DNA of 13,136 bases, taken from assembly GCA_033297075.1 (NCBI GenBank), contig MU858403.1, positions 1-13,136 of the forward strand, in the 5' to 3' direction. The translations under genes and the position numbers were made by a program. Shown one piece after another: positions 1 through 9,131 of the stretch (positions within the stretch are counted from its first letter, which is position 1; each line of letters opens with the position of its first letter). Below the pieces are notes generated by a model that was given only the letters and a program-made list of their open reading frames with translations, was not told the DNA's origin and made no database searches. This DNA comes from Rhypophila decipiens. Its lineage: Eukaryota; Ascomycota; Sordariomycetes; Sordariales; Naviculisporaceae.

Positions 1-274
1 CGCAACCTTCAAGGTGATCTGCTTATAAAATGAAAAGAGGCATCGGGTGATCTAGAGGTGAAAAAGTAGAGGGCTTGGACGAGATAATGGCGGATCTGGA
101 TGAACCGAATGTAGTTAGTGTGCATAGGCCCTTTAGGCTCAGTGCCTCCGGGCGAAATAAATTCCATCCATCCATCCATCCCTGATTCCACCTTCTCAAA
201 CCTCAACTTCACCTTCTCTTCACTTAAACTTCACAGGTCCCTTCCGCAAACTTTCACGAACTGGACAAAGCATC
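1..274. promoter_or_regulatory. Upstream region and leader of the DUF6604-like gene
   Basis: I see no convincing gene here; the short open frames on both strands have no family features. From about 183 to 274 the plus strand becomes rich in C and T with many CTTC and CTTCAC runs, which is typical of fungal core promoters and 5' leaders just before a start codon. Positions 163-182 carry a TCCA tetranucleotide microsatellite of almost five units. The region therefore most likely holds the promoter and 5' UTR of the gene starting at 275. No clear TATA box was recognised. Confidence 0.4.
163..182. repeat. TCCA tetranucleotide microsatellite
   Basis: Four full TCCA units followed by TCC, in the CT-rich leader upstream of the pseudogene start at 275. 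This is a simple repeat likely to vary in length between strains. No function is implied. Confidence 0.8.
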
Positions 275-3106
275 ATGCTGCCAGCCCCACTAAAAACCAT
301 CTACCAGCAGTACAAAGACGACACCAGCTGTGTAGCAACATGGCTTGCCAATACTGCCAATCAACATGGCTACGGACCCAGTCCCGATGCCAACCAGGCC
401 AAAGCATCGAACAATCCCACGGCCACGTCTCAGAGAGTCAAGTGAAAAGCGCGTAAGCTGGCAAAGGCAGCAAGCTCAACAGTTGGCCGGGCCCTCGGCC
501 GCTCCAGCCGCCGCGACATCCACGGCCAAAAGCACACACGGAAACCAGAAGCAATATGTCCTCGCCATCAAGGACTTTTGCCCCATGGCCGACTACATCG
601 CCAAGCGGGAACCCGCACTCAAGGTTCCGGACTTCTTCGCTGTTGCTATCGAACGAGTCATCTGGGTCCGCAAGACCTTTGCTGAAAAGCTGGCCGAAAC
701 CGGCGCCAAACTGAGTGGTGCCGCCGATTCACGTCACAACTATTTCGTTGGTATTCTCGAGTCCGTCCGGAACACCCTCAAGCCGCTTATGGAAGCTGGC
801 GTTTACAACATGGACGAGCTGAAGAAGGCCACTGCGGCGGCGACTGAAGGCGCCACCAAGGACAAGTTCCGGAACATGTTTAGCGTTTTGGGCGTGTACG
901 AGCCTTCGGAGGCTTTCCTCAACGCGCCCGATGTTGCTGTTCCCAAGACTTCGGACCAGCCCCAGTACGTGGCCGAGCGCGTCGATGACGGGAGCGAGGC
1001 CTTGTTCGTTTACGCTGGCTTTCTTCGTGATCTCTCGCGTATCCGCGACGAAGTTCTGTCTTTGTGGGACCAATGGGCAAAGGGTGAGCTCGACCTGACG
1101 GCTGCTGCGGTCGCGACCAACACTGCGTTTGAGCTAGCTCGGACCATGGAAGACGAGATTCGTCCGGTTCTTGACAAAAAAGGAGGCGGAGCAAAGGTTG
1201 CTTCTCGCTATTACGAAGTCCTCTGCAACAGGGCGGGCATCCGGATCAACGTGATGAGTCGTTCACACTGGGATGAGTCTTACGAGATCGGTATGGAGAC
1301 CTTGGTGAATATTGGCCAAGCTGTCCCTGCCTTTGCCTAGTCCGCCGCCCGCGCCCAAAAGGAGATTCTGAAGGTCCCGCCAGTCTACAACGGCAAGTTT
1401 GGGTGGTACGACGAGAGCCAAGCCGGTCGAGCTTCGTCCAATGCCGAGAAGTTGGCCCGGGACAAGGCGATTTTCTCCGAATTGTTTGCCGACCTGCACT
1501 TTGCGGCAAGAGATCCTCATCGCCAAATATTTCTTCCAGACCAACTCATCCGCGGCATGGATCAAGTCGTCAATTCTGTCGGTACCGACGACGACTTCGA
1601 CATGAACTGTACGCCGCTCTGGTTCGCCTGGGCGGTACGCACGTATCTCGATATTGTTGTCAAACTCGGCAAAGACTGCAGTAAAGGCTTCTTCCAGATG
1701 CAGGACGAGATCTATCACATGAAGAGGTCGGTGAGCGGGATAAGTAATCCCGATGTACTACCTGGGTACAAACGTTTCGCCCAGGAACTCGTCAACTGGG
1801 ACCAGGACTTCATGCGAGAGAGACGAGTCCAGGGCATTGTCGTCGGCATGCACACGCGAAGCTGCATGCCGCCCGACCCGCCATACCGATTCTTGCGCCA
1901 CAACCCCATATACTGCGGCCTTTGGCTGCTCCAACTCCGCCTCGAGTTCCACTACCTGGACGTCAGCTACGCCGCCCCGCCGGCCGGCATCATGCACGTC
2001 ACGCAGCTCTACCACGCCCTCCGCCAGGAGAAGCTCCTGCCCGAGCCGCTCAAGTGGCACGACCTCGAGACCTTCCGCCAGATGCAAGGCGACTCTGCCT
2101 TCTTCGTCGGCGAGCCGCCCACCACCATGGACGATCACTACAAGAACTACACGCTCTGCATCGGCAACTCCATCACCAACTGGGCCAAGAACAAGCGCCT
2201 CGGCAAGGGAGGCAGACCCGCCAGTAACAAACCTACGGTAACTAACCTCCAAACCCGGCGAGACATGAACATGCTCGGTACCCTGTCTTGCATGATGCGC
2301 AACCGGATTGGGGACCTCAGCAACAAAGGCCCGCTCTCGGCCGAGGTGATCAGGCCATCCTCGAAAAGGGACGCGATCTCGCCGCCCGCAACGGTAAAGG
2401 CTTCTTGCGCTCAGACAAGAAGGAAGACAACGCACAGAAAAGCGCGATGGTGCCCTTTGGACCTACCACGCCAGTCAATGTCCTCCGTCAGCTAGCGCTC
2501 GACATTGACGCTGATGTGTCTAACCTCAAGTTTGACTACATCACTATGCACAATACATGCTGGGACCTTCTGCTGCGACTCAAGACCAAGTTCTCCGAGG
2601 TCATGGGCACGGACATGTCCAATCATCTGCCCCCAACCGAGGTACATCTGACCTTCCTACTCGGGTATGTGTTCCTCTTTGCGTCGGGTCACTCGGCTGA
2701 GTTGACGGTTAAACTGCCGCCTGGGAGTGAAAGCAATATTCTCCTGTACGCTGCTGCTGAAGTATTCAGCAAGTTCCTGAAGGAAGGGAACAATGCAACC
2801 AGGATTTTGGACGCACAGAAGAAGGGACTGTCGGATACGGAGAAGAAGGCTCTTGACGATGCGTTTCACAAGTATAGAGTCGAGGATACCTTTCCGGGGT
2901 ATGAAGAGGGGATGAGGCAGATGGGCAGACGACCGAATGGCCCGGACTCGGACGACGAGGGCGGGGATGATTTTGGCAATGGCCGTGATTTGGAGCAGGA
3001 ACTGATGGAGGTTGCGCGTGGGAATCCCGAGGCGGCACAGCTCATGAATATGCTTCAGCAAATGATGGGAGGCCAGAGACGGGGAGGCCAGGGACGTAGA
3101 AGATGA
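275..3106 (+). pseudogene. Broken DUF6604-like fungal protein gene (two stops, two frameshifts)
   Basis: The conceptual product has about 940 residues and resembles fungal DUF6604 proteins, whose function is unknown. The N-terminus (275-442, starting MLPAPLKTIYQQYKDDT) and a following KARKLAK motif are in one frame. An in-frame TGA at 443-445 lies between them, at a position where I would expect a sense codon. The frame then changes between about 465 and 500 to the one encoding KQYVLAIKDF and the rest of the domain. A TAG at 1338-1340 interrupts this frame, which continues after it (ARAQKEILKVPPVY) to about 2345. There the frame changes again, after the residues LSAE, to one reading DQAILEKGRDLA and running to the stop at 3104-3106. 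The tail is acidic (DSDDEGGDD) and then Gly/Arg-rich (QRRGGQGRRR). Introns explain the breaks poorly: the candidates are too short, have weak donors or delete family-like sequence. An 83-nt intron at 2238-2320 would restore the frame but removes the segment that best fits the family. Sequencing errors are the main alternative to true decay. The family call is from recall. Confidence 0.65.
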
Positions 3107-3365
3107 TTTCTTTGTTCTTTCTTTAAGGATATTCCTAGATATTGACGCTACCTCAGCGAAGCACTTGGATCATGACTGGGTATTTTCCTCATATTATGGG
3201 TACCGGATAGTGTGGGTCTTGGGCGTTGTTGTTCGTCCTAAACATCTAGGCGCCGGCTAGTAGAAGTGACCTCTAGGACTGTGGGTATTTTTGTTAATAG
3301 TGAATTTGATATTGTGCCGAATTTTGGGTGACGAAAAGCTCCAACTAATCCAGGACGAGACGAAT
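3107..3365. other. Non-coding 3' flank of the pseudogene
   Basis: T-rich sequence directly after the stop (TTTCTTTGTTCTTTCTTT) looks like a 3' UTR. I found no gene, RNA or mobile-element signature up to the repeat array that begins at 3366. Confidence 0.4.
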
Positions 3366-3482
3366 CAGGTTTTGATACTGGTCCCAGGTTTTGTCCCCGT
3401 CGAGCTCAGGTTTCGTCCCTCTCGACTTCAGGTTTTGTCGTTATCGTCAGCTACAAAACCCGAGATTTCACGACAAAACCTG
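3366..3482. repeat. CAGGTTTTG array: four direct and two inverted copies
   Basis: Direct copies of CAGGTTTTG or CAGGTTTCG start at 3366, 3385, 3407 and 3429, at steps of 19, 22 and 22 bp. The two 22-bp steps share more sequence than the core: the motif is followed by TCCC and TCGA. Two copies in the opposite orientation follow at 3454-3462 (CAAAACCCG) and 3474-3482 (CAAAACCTG). The 12 bp at 3471-3482 are the exact reverse complement of 3429-3440, so the array can fold or form a dyad. It lies just upstream of the promoter of the small membrane-protein gene. It could be a regulator-binding array or the end of a mobile element; I do not recognise the element. Confidence 0.75.
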
Positions 3483-3504
3483 TGAATCCCCGGTCTGGTA
3501 TTGA

Positions 3505-3510
3505 TATAAA
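3505..3510 (+). promoter_or_regulatory. TATA-like box upstream of the small membrane-protein gene
   Basis: TATAAA within TTGATATAAACAAG lies 75-80 bp upstream of ATG 3585. A CT-rich leader and a good start context (GTAAAATGGC) follow. This is the usual fungal core-promoter arrangement and supports 3585 as a real start. Confidence 0.45.
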
Positions 3511-3584
3511 CAAGCGGTCATACCTGCAGTCTTTGCCTCGCCTTTCATTAGTCTCTAAAGCAATCTTATAGCCAAAGACGTAAA

Positions 3585-3991
3585 ATGGCACTCGACGACC
3601 AGAACATCATCGGCATCATTGCGCTTTTCCTCATGATCATCGTTGCTCTTTTACCCGTTAATCGCATTCATCGCTGCATTGCCTTCTTGCGCACGGGCCG
3701 AAGGTTGATGAGCTTGGAGGCTGGTCTCCAGCAGACAGGACGGCAGACCGTGTTAGTGGAGGGTATCTTGCCTCCTGGCTCGTATCCTCATACTCTCGCT
3801 TCACTCAACGACATTCAACAGGCGAGCCCGCATTCGATTACATTTCCTCGCCTTCCACCCCCGGCTCGACTTGCAAGATAAAAACTGACGACTGTTTCTC
3901 CTGTCTACTTGGCTATTGGAAGGTAAGATGATACTTCCTATTCGCTCTTCCACATAAGATCTATTCGTATTCTTAGCACACTGAGGACTAA
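3585..3991 (+). CDS. Small single-pass membrane protein, hypothetical; probable three-exon gene
   Basis: No family is recognised. The start ATG at 3585 has a good fungal context and a TATA-like box upstream. Residues about 8-25 (IIGIIALFLMIIVALLP) form one hydrophobic segment, a membrane span or signal anchor, followed by a basic stretch (NRIHRCIAFLRTGRR). Read without splicing, the frame ends at 3881 (98 residues). A spliced model is also plausible. Intron 1 at 3763-3821 (59 nt, GTATCT to CAACAG) opens a frame reading GEPAFDYISSPSTPGST and CKIKTDDCFSCLL, which adds three cysteines. Intron 2 at 3923-3976 (54 nt, strong donor GTAAGA, acceptor TTCTTAG) leads to a stop at 3989-3991, giving 97 residues. 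Branch-point matches are weak, so splicing is an inference. The gene sits between two inverted motif arrays (3366-3482 and 4460-4498), which may mean that it moved with them. Confidence 0.45.
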
Positions 3992-4741
3992 GATTCTACT
4001 GGTTGGCGTCGGGCATCAGAGAGCAAATATCTCGGAACTTTAACTCTGTGCAGGACTTAAAGGCAAATCCGGCTTGTGGTCGACTTGAAATGTAAAACGG
4101 TCAGCAAGGGTTGAAGAGGTCGATAGAGTTATCTAGGATTGGAATGCGCTGTTTGTTTCGTATAGCCATCATGGAGGACAAATGTCTCCGATGGTGTTGT
4201 ATAAGGCAGCCGGTTCCCGCACGGCAAATGATGTAGGATGGGCGTACTCAAGACTTATCAACCCTTATCTCATGTACACCTACCGTTTGGGTTTGACAAT
4301 TGCCGACTCAGCCACAATCGCCCAAGGCACACCATGACTGGTCTCTTGTTCCTTCCAGTTGGTCGTCTGTTATGCAGGGCACATGCAGCGGACAGCAGAA
4401 AGTGACAGAACCTGCCCGTGCTATTGGAAGATAGAAATCGGACCACAAAACTGGATTATGAAAACCCGAGAACAAAACCTGAGAACGAAACCTGAAATGC
4501 CCCACCGCGACTCGGCGAGACGTCCTTCACAGACCACCAAATCCGCATGCCATCCACGTTCTGTGACCGTCAGACTTTCTGCCAGCTCTATTTTAATGCA
4601 TACTTGCCTTTCTGCCCTCACAAATAGCATCTTACTACCGAATCACATCGCCGTCATATCCGACCCTGTCAGTCTACTGGCTACTGAACTGGAATCGCCC
4701 TTCGCGTTTTTCTGCCCAATCCATACAAGGAGCTGGAAAAC
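3992..4741. other. Intergenic region with the right-hand motif array
   Basis: Apart from the 13-bp array at 4460-4498, nothing recognisable. Open frames here have no good start context, no domain-like composition and run through the repeat array. The stretch just before 4742 presumably holds the promoter and leader of the Clr5-ankyrin gene, but I could not identify a clear TATA or CCAAT element. Confidence 0.4.
4460..4498. repeat. 13-bp tandem array of the AAACCTG motif, inverted relative to the left array
   Basis: Three adjacent 13-bp units: GAAAACCCGAGAA (4460-4472), CAAAACCTGAGAA (4473-4485) and CGAAACCTGAAAT (4486-4498). The core CAAAACCTG is the reverse complement of the CAGGTTTTG core repeated at 3366-3437. 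The arrays therefore flank about 1 kb, including the small membrane-protein gene, in opposite orientations. The period differs (13 bp against about 22 bp), so they are not simple copies of one terminal repeat. Confidence 0.75.
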
Positions 4742-7700
4742 ATGCCGCGACAAAAGAAGGGACCAACCGATGAGGAGTGGGGTCTCCAAAAGTCAAGAAT
4801 CAAGGAGATTTTTGACAGGAAGGGCAATGATGGGGACAAAGTGACCGTGGCCAAACTGAGGGAGATTATGAAGAGGGGCCACTCGTTCGACGCACCGTAA
4901 GTCCCACACCATTGAAGAATCCATTCAACACTGCCATACGATGCTCATACAACTCTTTCACCTTGAAGACTATGGCAGTACGAGGCCAAGCTAAAGGAAT
5001 GGAACCTCAAGAGGAATGGAAGACTAGAGGACTGGGCTGTTGTCATTTCCAAGGTTGACCAGCTTGGCGAGGGTGGGATGATTGTTCGAGTCTTGATGTC
5101 GGGGCACGCGGTGGAAAAGAAGATCATCAACCGGAATAGGCGACTGGTCAACAAGCTGAAGGCCGCAGGCAAGCAACTTTGTCCCTTTGATGAATGTACG
5201 CTTGCTCCTCATTTGAATCCGTCATGGTGGGATCACTGCTTATAAAGCTTTCTTTTCAGGGCGTGCCGACCCTCGTACTGACTACATATCCATTGAAGTC
5301 CAAAATCAAGCCGACGAGTGGGTGTCATATACCGGTGACCAGTGCTTGGAAGAAGTGACAAGACCCCTGGTGGCTCCGCGAAGTGGGCTCGCGACTTTCG
5401 ATTCGCGAGACATTGCGCCCAGTCTCAATGTCGAAACCAACATCGGTTCGCCAATTTCGCTACGGTTTAATCCTCCCCAACTGTCACCATCGATGGTATT
5501 TGGCGACGCCGTCTTACCTATGCTCCCACAAATTCCTGACAGTCCCTTTTCACAGCTCATCCAGTATCCGCCAGATACCAGTGCAGGTCCTTGGTCCCAC
5601 CAGAACGACGTAACTTTTGCACAATCTTCAACACAGCAGTCTGTTGTACGGTATCAACCCGCGCCTCGGATAGAAATACCCGCGACACCCGTTCACATAT
5701 CATATCAATTTAATCCTGTGACAAGCGATGAAACCCAGCAACCTGCTCAGAGCAACGGCTTTGGAATAATTCAGTTCATTCCTAGGCCTGTAAGCCCATG
5801 GTCGGACTCACTTCGCAGGCTCATCCAATCAGTGCTCCGTGATGGTTTGGCGTCTCAGACGTCTGTTGCAAGAGTGGTGAAAATTCCCCAGGTGGAAGAC
5901 GTCTTGGATGGCCTCGAATCACAGATTTCCCTAGCTCGGGACGTGAGCAGGACCATTTCGACGACTGATATAGGTGCTGAAATAAACTCAAAGCTCCAAC
6001 ATTCCATTTATTTGTCGATCATAAACGGATTTGCATCTTTTCCGATGCCCTCCGTCACCACCGGTTTTTTGCTGGCAAAAACACAGCACACCGTGAGTGA
6101 ACAGTTGTTTGAACATCTTCGAACTAGACCACTGGCGATGGCAAAACACCTAGCGTACAATCTATTCCGGGCCGCTGTCGAAACTGGTGACGCACAAAGC
6201 CTAACTTATATCATCGATGTGATGAGGTCCCGAGGGATCACCATCAACCCTGAGGATATTTACTGTCATCATGAACTTGAAGACGGAGGGATGCCCTATA
6301 CATGTACACTGGTCAAACTCGCCACTCGCCTTGAGAACGCAGAAGTCTTGAACATTCTCACAACAGATCTCAAATTCGATTTGAGCCGAGTACATCCTTT
6401 CATGACCAATCCCAGTATCGCTTTCACTCTACTCCCCACCGGCGCTCAGGTAGACCTTAAGGGCGCAGCTATTATAGTGCAGAGATTTGGACGCGTTGAT
6501 GAAAGTGTAGTCAGAGAGATGCTGAGGCAGCTGCGCGACATTCGCTGCCAGCCCAACGGTTGCGCGCAGGCGAGTTGCGGATCTCAGAACCTCCTTTGGA
6601 CGATTCTTAACTGTTGCGAGGTCACCTTTGCGGTGGCTTCAATTCGTCACCTGTTGGAGAACTGCTGCGTAGGTTGGGCGGCTACCCTAATCGAAAGCCT
6701 CATCGAGGCGCCCGAGGAAGCCGGCCCACCGCTTTGCAATTTTGCAACGACTACTGTGCTTCATATTTTGGACGGCTGCGAACGCTCCCGGGCTTCAGTG
6801 ATGTCTCTTTCTCGCTTAGCAGATGTCCTAGCAGAGTTTCTCCGATCACTGTCAGGAAGGGACAGGGCGCTTTCTTACGAATTCGCGATGACTGCGATTG
6901 ACCGCTTCATTGAGGACTGCAAGACCTACGGATATCCAGATGGATTTCCTATCTCCATTCTAATCTCCCTGGTACATATCCCGACCGACGCCGCACTGAG
7001 AGCCAACGATCCCATTTGCAACTTCGCGATGTCAACAGTTGGTCGACTTGTCGAGCGCTACAACTCTCTTGAGAAACCGAACTACCAAATACGAAGCCCA
7101 GAAGAAGCCCTAGCCGAGTGCCTCTGTGTGGCGGCGAGTAGAGCTGACGTTCTGGTTTGCAAGTTTCTTCTCAACTTGATTCCAGTGTCCCACCACGCTC
7201 TCATCACCGCTGCCAGGGCCAACAGTAACAATCCCATTATCGACCTTTTTCTCAACGACAAGAGCATCTGCGAGGCATTGCAAAAAGCACCTTCTATTTG
7301 TTGTACATGTCATAATTATTGGCAGTCCCTTCGGAGGCCCGGGGACCCATCCGGTTGCAAGATTTCAACACGCACGGCATTAGGGGATGCTGTCCGCCGT
7401 CGCGATCTTGACCTGGTGGCGAGACTCGAGAAAGCTGGCGCGTGGAGACTAGTTCAGGACAACTGTAAAGCCTTCAAAGATTTGTTTTCCGCCGCCATCG
7501 AGACCGTCGCATCGGACTTCCTATCACGCCTACTCAAGATCTGGAACGATCGCCTGCCGGGATGGAGTCATTCACAACTAGACGACATCTTGCATATTGT
7601 GTACTTATCTATAGAGAAAGATATGACCGATATTGCATTGTCATTGCTAGATACAGCAATTCAAAGGAAGGATTTTAGGAGTTTTACCTGGAACGGGTTT

Positions 7701-9131
7701 GGACACTCTTATAAGCGTGGCGGGATTCTTTTCCACCTGGCACTTGCACGTCGCAACGAAAGAATTGTCGAGGTGCTTCTTGAATCGGATATGGGATTCC
7801 TAAAGCCAGACCTCACACTACCTACATGGTGCCGATTTGAAGGGATGCAAGAGTCCGCCTTGTTGCTCGCCAATCGTTGGAAGGGCCATCCATTTGTGCA
7901 AGAGCTGATCCACCTGGGTTGCGCTCTTTATGGAGCTCTCGAACAAGCGGTAAAAGCGGAAGAACTGGAGTTGGTTAGATTTTTACTCAGATGGAACTGG
8001 GATCCAAAAGAATTAGGGACATCGTTTCTACATGCGCTGATGAAACACAACAAGGAACTGGTTCAGCTCCTGATGGCTGCGGGTGCGGATCCCGCCAACG
8101 TTGACGCCTTTCGTTTCGCTATAGGCGCAGGTTGTAAAATCAGCGAGGGCTTGTCCTCTATGAGCGCAGATTCTAAAATCTTCCAAATTTTGGTCGATAA
8201 AGACGCAGATTGGGAAGCCTTGGGAATTCTCATACATGCCTTCAAGACCAGATACCCAAACGGACGAAGCGGTTTCGGAGCTGATGCGCTGATCATAGTT
8301 TTAACGGGTAACGACATAAACCTCCTTCGCAGACTACTCCAAGACGCAAGGCTTGATGTCAACTCGTACGCATCTAACTACTCGAACTACATGAAATCTA
8401 ACTACTCGTTCAGCCCGTTGGGTTTTGCAATACGACACTGCCGAGAGATAGGTTTAGAACTTGAACAGGTTGAGATGCTCTTACAAGCGGGGGCCGACAT
8501 CAATGCTGTAGCAGAGGGATTGTATCTGGATAATCGCAAAATGGATAAGCCTCCTGAGACAGCCCTACAAGTCGTCATACGCACCCGGGACTTACAGATG
8601 GTGGAATTCCTCGTTCACAGGGGTGCCAAGGTAAACCACCCCGCCAGGCGAGGTCTCAAGATGACACCACTACAAACAGCTTGCAGCATCGGAAGTTATC
8701 CAATTGCAGAATTTCTCCTCAACCAAGGTGCAGAGGTCAACGCACCGCCGGCATACTCTGCGGGTGCCACGGCTTTGCAGTTCGCCGCCATTAGCGGGAG
8801 CACCCGGATCGTGGAGCTGCTGCTCCAGCGCGGGGCGGATATTCACGCGGCTCCGTCAAAGTACAACGGGCGAACGGCGCTCCAGGGGGCAGCCGAGCAC
8901 GGCCGGATGCATGTCCTCAATATTTTGTGGGAAAGGGGGAATGGGCGGTTCCCGGACGAGGAGATCAGAATGGCGCAGGAATTCGCGAGGAAGAACAGGA
9001 ACCCTGCTTGTGCGGAGCACTTGGATTGGCTTTCAGAAGTTTCGCCTGCTGAAAGGAGGCTTCAGATTGGTGATCTTGCTCATATGGCTGTCCCTGAGAC
9101 GGAGACCTGGGAAGGGGAGGGCTTGAGATGA
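4742..9131 (+). CDS. Clr5-domain ankyrin-repeat protein (1,417 aa, three exons)
   Basis: Exons 4742-4896, 4969-5195 and 5260-9131 join in frame. Residues about 10-68 form a Clr5 domain, the fungal N-terminal module named after fission yeast Clr5. Hallmarks are W13, the helix AKLREIMKRGHSF, and QYEAKLKEWNLKRN (55-68), which spans exon 1 and 2 coding and fixes the first splice. A basic, helical segment follows (EKKIINRNRRLVNKLK). After a low-complexity linker comes a long helical body. Degenerate ankyrin-like repeats lie near residues 832-856, 948-976 and 1016-1087. Five clearer repeats cover about 1176-1355, with motifs such as TPLQTACSIGSYPIAEFLL, GADINA and RTALQGAAEHGR. Residues 584-728 contain four copies of another short repeat. 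An ankyrin stack implies protein-protein binding; Clr5 modules are thought to act in nuclear regulation, so a regulatory role is possible, but the target is unknown. Start ATG 4742 is the first in frame before the Clr5 domain. The gene looks intact. Confidence 0.85.
4897..4968 (+). other. Intron 1 of the Clr5-ankyrin gene
   Basis: 72 nt with strong donor GTAAGT and acceptor TTGAAG. AAG is less common than CAG or TAG, but this junction is the one that restores the Clr5 reading FDAPLWQYEAKLKEW with family-like spacing. The nearby CAG ending at 4978 would put the following sequence out of frame. The intron interrupts the codon for P52 after its second base. Confidence 0.75.
5196..5259 (+). other. 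Intron 2 of the Clr5-ankyrin gene
   Basis: 64 nt with donor GTACGC and a pyrimidine-rich acceptor (CTTTCTTTTCAG). Removing it shifts from the Clr5 frame into the long ankyrin frame and yields the continuous reading PFDEWRADPRTDYIS. Without it the Clr5 domain would be separated from the 3.8-kb open frame. Confidence 0.8.
6627..7061 (+). repeat. Four degenerate 38-47-residue repeats inside the Clr5-ankyrin protein
   Basis: The motif F-A-x-x-[SAT]-[IV]-x-[HR]-[LIF]-[LIV]-[ED]-x-[CY] occurs four times: FAVASIRHLLENC (F codon at 6627), FATTTVLHILDGC (6741), FAMTAIDRFIEDC (6882) and FAMSTVGRLVERY (7023). The last three are exactly 141 nt (47 residues) apart and the first step is 114 nt. Two copies are preceded by PLCN or PICN. 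They do not show the ankyrin TPLH or GAD signatures, so they may be very degenerate ankyrin units or a separate helical repeat. Confidence 0.6.

Noticed and set aside
453..482. Intron-like GTAAGC...CAACAG in the DUF6604-like gene
   Set aside because: It is only 30 nt, too short for a fungal intron, does not change the frame, leaves the TGA at 443 in place and would remove the KARKLAK motif.
1758..2435. Long minus-strand open frame (about 225 codons) opposite the DUF6604-like gene
   Set aside because: It is Val-, Leu- and Glu-rich in the way expected for the antisense of GC-rich fungal codons, with no domain, while the plus strand has family-like coding.
3366..3482. Possible CRISPR-like array
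   Set aside because: The repeat core is only about 9 bp, the spacers are similar to each other rather than unique, copies occur in both orientations and the host is a eukaryote.
4359..4844. Plus-strand open frame of about 160 codons before the Clr5-ankyrin gene
   Set aside because: It begins at a non-ATG codon, runs through the 13-bp repeat array, has no domain-like composition and overlaps the well-supported Clr5 exon 1 in another frame.
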